Of a stretch of DNA of 34,359 nucleotides, positions 1 to 10,508 are shown piece by piece; position 1 is the first letter of the stretch, and every line of letters begins with the position of its first letter. Under the pieces are notes generated by a model. The model was given only the letters and a program-made list of their open reading frames with translations. It searched no databases and had not been told where the DNA came from. This stretch comes from Clavulina sp. PMI_390 (lineage: Eukaryota; Basidiomycota; Agaricomycetes; Cantharellales; Hydnaceae): assembly GCA_015039315.1 (NCBI GenBank), contig WIDE01000090.1:103533-137891 (forward strand), read 5' to 3'. A program made the translations under genes and the position numbers.

Positions 1-473
1 GACCACTTACTGCAACCAGTGCACTAGTGTCTGAAAGAAGAACGAAAGGAGCAAGAGAAGAGGAGTTGACTGGGTGAGTGAGGAGCCTGAGCCCCACCTC
101 AAGCATGTTCTTATACTTTTCTCAACTCAAGGTTTCACAAGTTTCGTTGATGCACGGGTTTTTGCCAAGGACCGATCATTGATGGTATTCAGGCAGCCTC
201 CATCAGCTCTCTGCGCGCTTCCCGCTCACTGGGTCTAATATGTTTGAAATCCTAGGCCAAGACTTTTGATCACAGTCTTGGCATAGGCTGGGCAGATCGT
301 AAACAGCAAACAAATATATACGGTCGTGTGTGCCATCACGGTTTCAACGAGCATCAACAACTCACAGCCACAAATATTGCTTCGAGGAGAGATCTTCACG
401 CCGTTGCCCTGGTCTCCATGGTTCAAGTTGATGATTTAGCCGCGCATCACAAAACAGACGCAACAGATGCAAG
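1..473. other. Intergenic, no gene seen
   Basis: This stretch lies downstream of the 3' end of the minus-strand F-box gene. Short open frames exist on both strands, but none has a recognisable domain, a splice-supported extension or a plausible start. It should contain the F-box gene's 3' untranslated region, but no polyadenylation signal stands out. Confidence 0.5.
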
Positions 474-2207
474 TCAATCGACGAAGTCGTATACCATCAC
501 TTCAATACAGTCCTGTGAGGCTTGAGCCGGAATGATGGGGCAATAACATGAGCCATGCCAGGGATTCTGCCACCAATCAGGAGAACAATTTGGATACAGC
601 ACCGCAATTGCATTCCCAGAGGACGTCTCCTGAGAGGGATCCGGAACTTTCCAAGTCTCCCGCGCCACAACACAGCGGACACTGCGCCGGTTATCGTCAG
701 GTTCATGCTCACCAATCCCAAATATCGCCACTTGGTTCCCCAAATGAAACATATCAGCGATGTCGAACGGTGGTTGCTCGCTAAGATATTCGGCAGGCAT
801 GAGCACGTTGAACTCTTCTTGTCTTGGCGTGGTCATGGAGCCCATTCGGTATATACGCGGGAGGGTATTTTGAGCCCACAATACGGTAGGTGGGTCGGTT
901 CCATACTGAGGGAACATGGCGTTTGGGTAGTTGGAGTGTGTGAGTGAGAAGGGTAATAGGGTGATATGGACGGGGGTAGTAGGAGTTGTGACAGAAGTCG
1001 TAGCTTCAGGCGAGGACTCTCCCCACTCGGGGAGTGAGACTTGGAGCTGGTGAAGCTGCGCATGCGTGTCTTGTAGGGTGTCAATCAGGACCGTGATATC
1101 TATCGCGCTCTTTTCATCGTCACTAGCTGCGGCCACATGGACGTACACTAGATAGTTCTGTGCAAATGAGAGTCAGACTCCTGTCGTACCAATCAAGACT
1201 CTGGAACTCACGTCGCCATGTGAATGCTGTGTAAAGCAGTCTATATGCGCCATGCCTTTCCTGCGAGCAACGAAATCGAAAACGACAATTCCATTCAGGT
1301 CAAGGCGCCCATAAAACAGCCACCGGCCATCAGCCGTATGGTCAGGAGTATCGTTTGACTGCCCGAGCAATGTCCAATTCATGTGGCGCTCTGTTAAGTC
1401 ATCGGAAATGGATATCTCATGAAGATCCACCACGCATTCATATACGTTCAGCCATCTGGAGAGGAAACATTTAGCCCACACCCAGAACAGAAGCAATATA
1501 GGTAGCATACCCTCCCTCTGTATTGATCCCGCGATCATACGAGGCAACGATACGCCACACATTATCCAACGAAGTCGGAAGCGCACGTATATTATTGGGC
1601 CCGGCTGGCCTAGCGTCGACTGGGAGTCCGATGCTGACCAGACATCGTGGTTCATTACACTTCTCGTGGCCCAAGTCAACGCTGATATCCCATATTCCAA
1701 CAGAACCTGCCACGGACGGCGCAATAATGAACCGCCCACCAGGTAAAGGGACAATCGGCCGACCAGGAGATGATACTGGTGTGGCGAGATCAGAAGGCCC
1801 AAGCTTAAGCTTCATCAAGCGTTGGCGAAGGCATTGGGGATCCAACGACGCTAGTTTGTGCATGTAGAGATACGGCCTCATTGCTGAACGCTCAAGTTGG
1901 GCTGCTTCCATACCCTCAAATGGATAAGTGCAAGTTGGTATGTGATATTCCGAGCACTGGGCATCGATCATACGTTTCCACACGCCACGCTCGCGGGTGA
2001 TCCGTTCGAGGTTGGAGCATACCTGTCAAGTCCCAAAGACATACGCAACGATGTAATGGAGAATGGTTCAGGCAAGCGACCTAATAAAATCCATATTGAA
2101 ATCCAACAGACCATTCGCAAGCACAAGATGTCTCGAGGATCGTCAAAGAACGTGAGAAGAAGAAGGAGAAGATCTCTTCCAAGCACGAGCAGATCAGTAG
2201 CCGGCAT
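474..2207 (-). CDS. F-box protein, 511 aa, 4 exons
   Basis: Exons (minus): 2207-2112, 2022-1511, 1455-1212, 1157-474; introns 89, 55 and 54 nt, all GT-AG, with reading phase kept throughout. The N-terminus (about residues 7-50) is an F-box: a Leu-rich first helix, then DDPRDILCLRMVCSNLERIT and RGVWKRM. F-box proteins are substrate receptors of SCF ubiquitin ligases and bind Skp1 through this motif. The first intron splits the F-box between LRM and VCS, so an unspliced reading destroys it. The remaining 460 residues match no repeat family I recognise; they have alternating short hydrophobic strands (for example GRWLFYGRLDLNGIVVFDF) that could form a beta-rich substrate domain. No transmembrane segment or signal peptide is seen. 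The target is unknown. The start ATG lies just before the F-box, as is common in agaricomycete F-box families. Confidence 0.85.
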
Positions 2208-2595
2208 GATCTAGGCTATATCGAAGAGGACAGTATGTGGGCTCTAGTTCAGAACCTTAGCCTCTAGGTCAGATTGATTCTGGTTGGGAGCAACAGGCGC
2301 AAACAACCGGGTGGCTCTGTCTGTCAGGCCTGCACTGTCGACTGGCCTTTTGGCCAGATTTGCTTTATCATCAGGCAACATTGTTTCAGGTCCATGTACA
2401 GCACTGTGCACAGAGGCCCAAAAGAATCGGTTGAGAGGTTATGGTGGAAACTACAATGATAATACACCAGAAAGCACCGTGAGCCAGAAACGTGTTTCGA
2501 AATAACAATAACGGCTCCCTCATCTCAAGGAGGAAACGTTCTATTGTGCTGTGATATCGCAAGGGCGAGAAAAGGAGAAAAGATATGCATGATCC
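2208..2595. other. Intergenic between F-box gene 5' end and hfi1-like 3' end
   Basis: It should hold the F-box gene's promoter on the minus strand and the hfi1-like gene's 3' region. A 74-codon open plus-strand frame at 2284-2505 begins with TTG, not ATG, and has no recognisable content. No TATA-like element was evident. Confidence 0.5.
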
Positions 2596-3798
2596 TCACG
2601 CCCCCTCCAAGTACTCTCGTACACCACTCCTCATCTCCAGCAAAGCCAGATACTGCGCTAAATCAGGCTCCAGACCCGCTTCGACCGCCTGCTGCACTCG
2701 TTGTCTTGTGTCATCTGGCTCATCGGGCAGTGTCCCACGGAGGAACAGTTTATCAGCAGCAGCGGAAGGATGGGGGAGAGAGGATGGGACCACGGTAAGG
2801 AGCGCGGCAAATGATGATAATGAAAGGGTTGGGGTTGCAGAGGAAGGAAGGTGTGTCGAGAGAGGGTTAGATGATGATGCGTTGGAAACTGCGAGGGGTG
2901 ATACGGTGAGGGCCAACGCGTCCATAGAAAGCTGCTTGATGAATGCCTGTTGTCGATATCCGCGTCAGCAACTATACAAATGAGATTGACACAGAGGATG
3001 AGGAGAGGAGAACGAACCTCTATTGCAGCACTCGCTAAGGCAGGAACAGCCCGATTTATTTTCATGTTGTGCTGAGCAGCAATCAGCGATATTCGAGCCC
3101 CGATGTTCTGTGTACTCGGTAACGCTCTTGTCTGTGAGCTAAGCGGAACGTGGGGCATCGCTCCAGCAGGGTCTTTCAAGAACGGACCAAAACTCTCAGC
3201 ATCCTTTGCTTGCTTTCGCGGCTGAGACACGAGAGTTAGAACTCACTCTGGTACTCGCGCCTCAGCGCGATAGGCCGTTCCAACTTGATCTCATCCTGAA
3301 TATAAGGAGACCCCGAAGATGAAGACGCAGAGGAAGATATAGTCCGTATCCTGTCCCTCTCCGCCTTCTTCAGCCCAACAATCCACCTGCGTAACCGAGG
3401 CGCGGGGTCCTGATGCGGGAGCACGCGTCGACGCTTCTTGCGTGACGGCTGAGAGGACGACGCAGGCGACGTCGAGTCTTTCGAGTTGTCTATTTGGCTC
3501 GTGACGAGCATTGCGGTAAGCAGCGAGTTGTGTAGTTGTACTGTATTATAAGAATCGACGTGGTGCAATCGTATGTGTGTGGCGGAGGTCAGCGTTCATA
3601 CACTCGTATCATAAAGGTCAAGGATTTCAGCGCACCAAGTTCCGGCGTGTTGATCCATTGTCTCATATCCTTCTCAAACTCTGTTCGGCTCGTTTTCCCA
3701 GCCAGAAAGTCACTCAGAGCACGCCAGTAGGGAAGGCCATTGGAACCCAACAGCTGTGCTAGCTGAGCTTTTACAGAATTAGCCGAAGATACAGCCAT
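2596..3798 (-). CDS. hfi1: SAGA complex subunit Hfi1/Ada1-like (SAGA-Tad1 domain)
   Basis: Exons (minus): 3798-3636, 3540-3247, 3208-3018, 2946-2596, giving 332 aa. The N-terminus, with GLPYWRALSDFLAGKTSRTE followed across intron 1 by PELVQLHNSLLTAML, is the signature of the SAGA-Tad1 family (Hfi1/Ada1/TADA1). This histone-fold subunit is needed for SAGA coactivator integrity in the nucleus. A basic stretch SRKKRRRVL (about residues 87-95) is a likely nuclear signal. The later segment LPSTQNIGARISLIAAQHNM through AIEAFIKQL fits the C-terminal Tad1 helices. Intron 2 is the weak point: the phase-consistent junction gives only 38 nt (3246-3209). An alternative donor GTACCA with a later acceptor would change about 10 residues. 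Other introns are 95 and 71 nt. Family assignment is firm; the middle junction is not. Confidence 0.85.
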
Positions 3799-4547
3799 GA
3801 TGTAGTGGAGTTCTCGAGAGTAGTATGGGATCCAGTTAGTACCAAGTTTGGTGGTCCGAACGATTCAGGCGTTGTCTAGCGTGTTTGTTTGCCTGTGTTT
3901 ACATCAGTGCGTGGGAACACAGCCTGGTGGTTGGTATTTTGTTCGAATTTATTGCACTATGACTGAAGGAGGAACAAGAGAAGACTATGCTAAAAGTTCT
4001 ACCTAAGGGGAAGAAAATGCAACAGACGAGAGTGAAAAAACTCCCAATCGAAGAAAATGACCGATGAACCTGGACACAAAGTATGGAGCGGTGTTGGGGG
4101 TTGGGGAAGTTGGGAGGAAGATTGACTCAAAGTGTTGGGGATGAGAATTGGAGAGTGAGTGAACCAGCACTTTAGTGTGTTCAAAGTGAGCTTCTAAGCG
4201 AGGCGAGTCGAGGATGGGGAGGATTGAGGTGTCGCAGGTGAATGAATGTTGTGTCAGAACAAGAAAAAGGGCGAGAAATCACAAAACTAGGCAATGCACA
4301 AATGGGAAGTTGAGATAAGAAATGATGATGTCGTGAAAGGGGTGTTTTTGGCATTCAATGACTAGAGTAATTTGAGAACAAGATAAATGGGGGACGAGAG
4401 AGAAAGTGTGAGGCCGTCAGCCATCACAAGTCGTAAAGAATTCAGCCGGTGAATAAAAACGAGCATGCAGCACACATCATGTCATGAGAAGAGAAGAGAA
4501 AACCGTAAACGTAATCAGAAGCGTTCAAATAAAATGAAGCAAAACTA
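3799..4547. other. Intergenic, promoter side of hfi1-like gene
   Basis: This 749-nt stretch lies between two minus-strand genes: the hfi1-like start at 3798 and the 3' end of the S/T-P-rich gene at 4548. It is purine-rich on the plus strand around 3960-4300. No open frame with a recognisable product and no RNA gene was seen. Confidence 0.5.
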
Positions 4548-6043
4548 TCATCGACGCGCAGAGCTAGAGCCGCTTGCCAGACGAGCGGCGATACCGGACA
4601 TCGCTGCGACTCTGGGGCTTCGGCGCGGGCTGAGAGTAATGACTTCGTGATCGTCGGCCTCATCTTCATTATCATGACCGGCTGCTCTCCCACCATGTCG
4701 AAGGAAGTCAAAGGTGTCCTCCCTCTTCAGTGAGGTCAAGCCAGCGGGACGGACCGGTCCATGTGCATGTGCGTGCGCCATCGACGCGCTCATTTCACCC
4801 TTGCGAATCCCGCGCTTAAGAGCCCTGGCCTTCACATTCAAAGCGCCGTGACCTTCAGAGAGCGCAGCGGACGAGCTCGATGTGGACGATCCAGCGCGGC
4901 TGAGAGGTTTGAGCGCAGAGCCACTCGTGCCAAAGAGGTCATCCTCATTGGAGGTTGCGGACGGCTTAGAGGCAGAAGCTATCTCCTCTGCAAAGAGCTT
5001 GCGTGCAACAGGCTTCGAGGAGGATTTCCCCGATCTTGATGGGAGACCTTTAATTTGACGCGTGGGAGTGGTTGGGTTTTCGGGTGCAGCACGAGCTCCT
5101 CCACGAGTTCGAGACTTTGGAGTCGGCGAGGTCGGTGCATCGGGGAACAGCATCCTAGGCTCGAACGCGGCTGTTGGGGAGTAGTCTGAATTGCTTGGGG
5201 ATAAGGCAGCTGGGTTCTCCCCGGCACGGCGCTTGAGGAAGTTGGGCTGGTGGACCTTCACCCCTCGGCTAGATTCAAGCAAGAGTAAGTAACACGGAGA
5301 TACAAGGCGATAACTCGAGAATCAACTAACAAGACATAGGTGATGCTCTCTCTCTCGTTGATGGGAGTGGTGGCTCGGGGATGGCGGGGAGAGTGGGATA
5401 AGAAGGGATTGTTGGGACTGTCCCGAATAGGCCCTCGCCTCTTACGAGCTGGAGGCTGAGGGGGTGTCTGAGGCGAGTCTGTTGCTAGACGGCGCTTAGC
5501 CTTGGGTGTCTCAGGCTCGACGGCACTCTCATCTTCTGAGTCAGACTCCACTTTCTCTTCGACGGCTCGATACAGCTTGCCGTTGACACGGATCTCGTCG
5601 AGGGGCTTGGACGCGGCCTCAACGTATGGGGACGGGGTGGGCGATCGACGACCATCCTCATGGACCTCGAGGATGTTCATCGTCGCCGACTTGCCAACAG
5701 CGGCATTGCCAGCCCGGGTGGCCCGTGTTCGAGGTGTTGCTTGACCAGGGGATGCCGATGCTGATGTGGTCCTGAGCCTCGTGGATGTCCCTGCCTTGGT
5801 GGGGGTGGCTTGAACATCATCGTGGTTCTCATCGTCATCACTGTCCGCAACGGTTCGTGCCTGCTTGCGCCTGGACTGGGTAGTGGGCGGGGACGGAAGA
5901 GCAGCGACAGCAGCTGTTCGCTTTAGATTGGAGGTGCGTTGGGCCTGAGCATATGGGTTGCGCTTGGTGTGTTGAGTATTGTGGTGGGATGGATGCGCGG
6001 GTGACGACGAGAAGACATCATCCTCTGTCGTAGCACGAGGCAT
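4548..6043 (-). CDS. Disordered, basic, S/T-P-rich nuclear-type protein of unknown function
   Basis: Exons (minus): 6043-5331 and 5268-4548, joined by a 62-nt GT-AG intron; 477 aa. I do not recognise the family. The protein is dominated by Ser, Pro, Arg, Lys and Ala, with many SP/TP sites (LPSPPTTQSRRK, TDSPQTPPQP, SPTPSPY, TSPTPKSRTR) and basic clusters such as PAKRK-type ARKRRGPIR, suggesting a disordered nuclear protein open to proline-directed kinases. One stretch looks conserved and ordered: RGPIRDSPNNPFL, then TPINERESITYVFRGVKVHQ spanning the intron. The splice turns a nonsense end into this clean motif, which supports the model. Acidic patches (DSDDDENHDD, ESDSEDES) alternate with the basic ones. 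A cell-cycle or chromatin role is conceivable from composition alone and is inference. The ATG at 6043 opens the frame with no competitor upstream. Confidence 0.8.
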
Positions 6044-7240
6044 TGTGTTGGTTACGAGAAGTAAAACGTGTAGATAGACGTGGGGGTTTAGTTGAGAGGA
6101 CTATGCTCGAGACGCGGTGCTTGGGTGGGAGGTGGAGGTGGGGAACAACAATGAGGGACAAATGAAAAGGTGGTTTGTTGACTCTTGTTTGCGGTTGCTA
6201 AGGCGCTTTGTCCGCTTCATTCCTCTGCTGTGTCATGTTTGGTCGTCCACCTGGGTCACTTGGAAGCATCCTCAGCACTCCCCCAGACAGAGGGTCATTC
6301 CCATTGGACCATGATGGTATGCGCACAACGGAAGGGAACCAAGCCAAGAATTGTATTCCTAAAATACTCAACTTGTAGGGGAATGCAAGAATGCAATGGC
6401 CAAGTACTTGGCATGCTTGAAAGCGAATAAGAATCAGGCCGACGGTTGCCGAGTACTCAGTAAAGACTATCTGGAGTGCCGAATGCAAAAGTAAGCTCCT
6501 TAATTCTTGCTTCCGCGTAGAATACCTGAATGCGTTACGAACGTTATCGTTAGAGGGTTAATGGAGAGGGACACTTGGGATAACTTGGGCCTCTCGGACG
6601 TCGACCCGTCCAAAAAGGCAGAACCATCCAAGACCGTTGAACAAGACACTCCCTCCTCATCTAAATCAGCATAAAGCCGTTTGGCTTCTCTGTATTCTAC
6701 CCATCTAGCTCGCTCATTAATTCCAACCCCCGACCTATCTAACTCTGTGCTCTCGATGAACCCTATGGAACTTAAGCATGGCTATAGCCTAGCGTGCATT
6801 CTGATTGGTCTCCTGGGCCTACGTCGTATGCATCGATGCTCAATATGAATCACTCTACTGCTCTGGCTTTGTGCACGACGAAAGTAGAGGGGTGGTTTGG
6901 GCAAGTCTTCTGGGCTTGGCCATCCTGGTGTTTCTAATTCCTGCAGTTTCGAAGTCTCTCGGTCTTGGAGTCCGTTCTTGACGCATGCACTATAATGCGA
7001 AGTCAAAAAGGACAGCTCGGAGTGCGAGGAGTTCAATAACCTCCTCACAACGTTGTTATGCACACCTTTTAGCTCCGAGATGTGTTCTCAGAGATATCAG
7101 AATCAATAGCTGCAAACAAGTTCTCCACATGGCTTTTAGAAGAATGAAGGAAGTTATGACGCTTTATTAGAGCATATCTCAAGATATCGGGTGCTGAGTA
7201 ATGTACACTAGGTTCGGCAAGAAATAACCCCCCCCCCCTC
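6044..7240. other. Intergenic, 1.2 kb, no convincing gene
   Basis: It contains the promoter side of the S/T-P-rich gene (right-hand flank of 6043) and the 3' flank of the long F-box gene (ending 7241). Minus-strand open frames at 6198-6488 and 6782-7063 have no domain and no splice partners that I could find. An 11-base run of C (7228-7238) lies directly after the F-box gene's stop codon. Confidence 0.5.
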
Positions 7241-10233
7241 TCAGAGGTATAAACTTGAAGCGAGGAGGAGGTTAGTTGACATCATGGTTTGATAAGCAAG
7301 GAGCGATGCCATAAGAATATCGTCGTCCTCATCGTCATCTTCATCTTCATCGTCATCGTCATCTCCATCCCAATCAGATTCAGAAAACGGCGTGAGGGAT
7401 CTAGAACTTGAGCCCTCCCCGAATTCCGATCCCGAGTCTGAAGAGGATTCAGACTCATTAGACGAATTGTCTGGGTCGGGCGAGCAGATCCTCATGTATT
7501 GTTTAGCCCTTTTCTTTATGTGATGTCTGATGGAAAAATCCCATGACTTATTAGTTCGCCGTTCGCCATAACGAAGAGAAAGATTGCGAGACTGACCGCT
7601 TCAACAAGTGGGATAAGAGAGCCTCTTTCTTCATGGGGAACTGCGCTAAGAATACTGTTTCGGCGCAGAACCGAGGGTCACCATGAGTCGACCGTTTAGG
7701 GCACAGGGTGCATCCCCAGATCGGAGCGGATTTATCCTTGGTGTATCGGTACTCCACTTCTGTCAAGTATTCTATAGCCTGTTCGTAACCATCGAGACGT
7801 TTCGCGCGATATGATTGGTGAGGATTGAACCAGGGAACACCTCGAGCGAGGTTCTGTTCTTCCTGAATATGGAACCAGTCCTGCTCTTGGATGTAATGCT
7901 CGGCCTGACACACTATACTGAGAACCTATGCATTGAAGATGGGAAAACACACTCACGAGACGTGCCCATGAATAAGTACAGCCTACGTGTTCTGGGCAAG
8001 AACCACATGAGAACCGGAGGTCCTCGTAGCTAAGAGTAATCTGGCTCTCAGCTTCTAGATCAAAAGCGACCATCATGGCTGAGGCAACGGGGAGCATCTT
8101 CGCAAGTCGCCCCACAGTGGTGTGATGGTCCAAATGAGCAGCATAGCGCAACACACGCGGATATCCTACAAGCTTATACCCAACCGTCTTATGGTGACAG
8201 GGAACGCAGAACAAACTGGAGGGCCGAAGAAGCAGTTCAAGATTCTCTGCGTCTACCGCATCGAGTTCGTCATCAGCGAGATCGGCTTCCCCAAAGGCCC
8301 ACGCATCGTCCGAGGGTGTACCGCTCTCAGCATCTCGAATGAGCTGAGCAAGCGAATGCCTAGCTTTTTTCTGCGTTCGCCTGAGATCTTCCCGGATTTG
8401 ACCGTAGGCTTTTCCAAAGCCATCAACAAGCGGGCCGATAGATAGCTCCATGAGTGGCAACAGCGAGGGTAAGCTCGACAGGCCACCTGGTAGATGTGAG
8501 GCGCCGTATGCGAAGGATTGCTCAACCCATAAAGGTGTGGGGCAGGTCGGGTGCAGTGGATCAAAGAGTCTGGTGGCCTCCAGTTTCGCTATCATTTGTA
8601 ACCCTTTAATAATGGATTTCTCCCTTATTTCCCTCTCTTCCCGGGCCTCTTCGGCCAACCGGAGTTCCTTGCGCTCCGAAAGTATTTCTTCAAGACGAGG
8701 CCGGATTCGCCTCCAAACTAGCAATCTTATGAGCAAGAGAGTCAACGATAGAACCGCGCCCACATACTTGATTCAGAGAGAGCAGTAGGTTGGATAAGCA
8801 TCTTTTCAAACTCAGGAGCACGGTGAGGTGCTGAGATGTCTTCATTACTCCATCCAAGCTCCTGCAAGCGGTTCTCGATTCTTGAGGCGCGATAAGTAGA
8901 GGTGGTGGGCCCCAAGATAAATAACTCACTCGTCGGCCCTATCATCTTCCTTGCCCGCTCGGTCATACTTGAGGTTTGCTTTGTAAACGTCGTGCCAAAC
9001 CTCTAATTCTCTGCCCTCCTAACAGCGACCACCGATGTTAGACAAGCCCAACAGTTGAGGTTCGAAGTACCTTTATCAAGCTGTCAATTCGTGGCTTTCG
9101 CTGCTCAAGTAATTCCTTGATGGAATGCGCCAATGACTCCCCAGGTTTTTTGTTCTTCCGAAGGGTTTCCAGTTCCGTGACGAGAGATTGGAGGTCGTCA
9201 TCGAGGTAGCTAAAGTTTCCTTCGTCTAAGGAAATTTGGTTTGCACGCTACTCCTTGTTCATTCAAGTCGCACTTACAGCAAGTTCTCATCATCCGCCAC
9301 GGCGCAAAATTTGGATCAACCTTTTTGTAGTAAGGGTAACCTAGTGGTGCGAGTTTGGCTTCAGCCTCGGACGCACTGATGAGCCTTCAGAACCTGAGTC
9401 AGCAAGGTCAGGCACGAAAAGGTCACGACAGCAAACATGCCTCTCGCGCTTATGGGGCTGACATAGCCGCGACATGAAGAGGCCCGTGGGCTTTAGCACT
9501 CGCCTATCACAGCCCTGAGTCCAGTGTTAGCCAGCTGTGACGATATAGACTTGGATAGCGAACACGAAAGTCTCTACCTTATTCGAGCAAACGGGGTCAA
9601 ACAAAATAGCTGCCAATTGTGGTTCGTTCATGGTTGATGGGCACTTGGGTATTAGAGGCAGGTTCTTGAACGAGCCGATCCACATATGACGCGCGTTCTT
9701 CGTCATGATGATGGCTCGAAGCTCTTTGCTGGCCCAAGAGAGGTGAAGGAGATCAAAGGGATGGAGCAGCTTCGCGACCTTGGGTGTAATATGAATAAGC
9801 GAATCCCGTAGTATCAGAAATACCACTCACCTCAGCGAAGACGTCAATGGGCATGAGCATGATGTTCTCGAGCTTGCCTGCCATACCACGACGCCCGACG
9901 TGGGGTTTCGAGTCATCCTTTGGGGATTCTTTCGAGACTCGGGCACGTTTCCTCGGTGGCGCGGCGGAAGCATTCTCGGAGGTTCCGTCATTGATATTGT
10001 GGGGACTAGAATCTCCTGAATCTAAAACGACCATCAACGTCTCGAACATAGGAAGAGGTCAATGGATCGTCTCAGCTAACCGTTGCTGGTGGTGTCGTCC
10101 ATGGCTTTGTCGTCGTCGTGGTCGGCGGCAGCAGCAGCGGCAGCCCTACGTCATAGTTCGAACACTCAGTTTGCAACAAAAAGTTTACGCGTCAAAAAGC
10201 CTGGGCTCACCTTGTATCACTTCTGAGCTGCAT
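7241..10233 (-). CDS. F-box protein with Cys-rich zinc-finger-like segments and acidic tail, 790 aa, 12 exons
   Basis: Exons (minus): 10233-10211, 10145-10081, 10021-9831, 9778-9578, 9514-9441, 9384-9278, 9225-9071, 9018-8930, 8880-8768, 8717-7957, 7904-7597, 7526-7241; phases agree at every junction. The start is MQLRSDTR, then an Ala run, a basic PRKRAR (about 52-57), and an F-box (about 80-130) with LLHPFDLLHLSWASKELRAI. A Cys pair region follows (DPVCSNKGCDRR). Residues about 340-380 form a highly charged helix. Near the C-terminus are CGSCPEHVGC and a C2H2-like set (C658, C661, H692, H697/698). The last exon is Ser-rich with an Asp/Glu run of about 18. The F-box implies an SCF ubiquitin-ligase receptor; the Cys/His sites suggest zinc binding. 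Intron 5 appears to be GC-AG. Ten of eleven introns are conventional. The substrate is unknown. Confidence 0.85.
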
Positions 10234-10508
10234 CTTGGAGTTCGTACTGATTGTTGAAGGAGTTGGGAGGCGAAAAACGCGAAATAGAAGGAGAATAGGA
10301 ATTGTTGGGTATTTTGAAGTATTTATGGGGAGGGGTGGAGTCGCGACCTGTCACACCACGGAAACGCCAAAAAACAAAAGAGATTGGATATGCATGAGGC
10401 AAGCCAAGGTACCAGGGGCACAAAGGGTATTAAAATGAAGATGATAAATGAGCAGATCCTGTGCTAAATCAGAATAAACTATATTGTCCGTCGTGATGCA
10501 ATTCGTAA

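Noticed and set aside
2284..2505. 73-aa plus-strand open frame between the F-box and hfi1-like genes
   Set aside because: It starts with TTG, has no homologous motif and lies in a plausible promoter region.
6782..7063. 93-aa minus-strand open frame in the 1.2-kb gap
   Set aside because: No domain, no matching exon and no codon pattern like the neighbouring genes.
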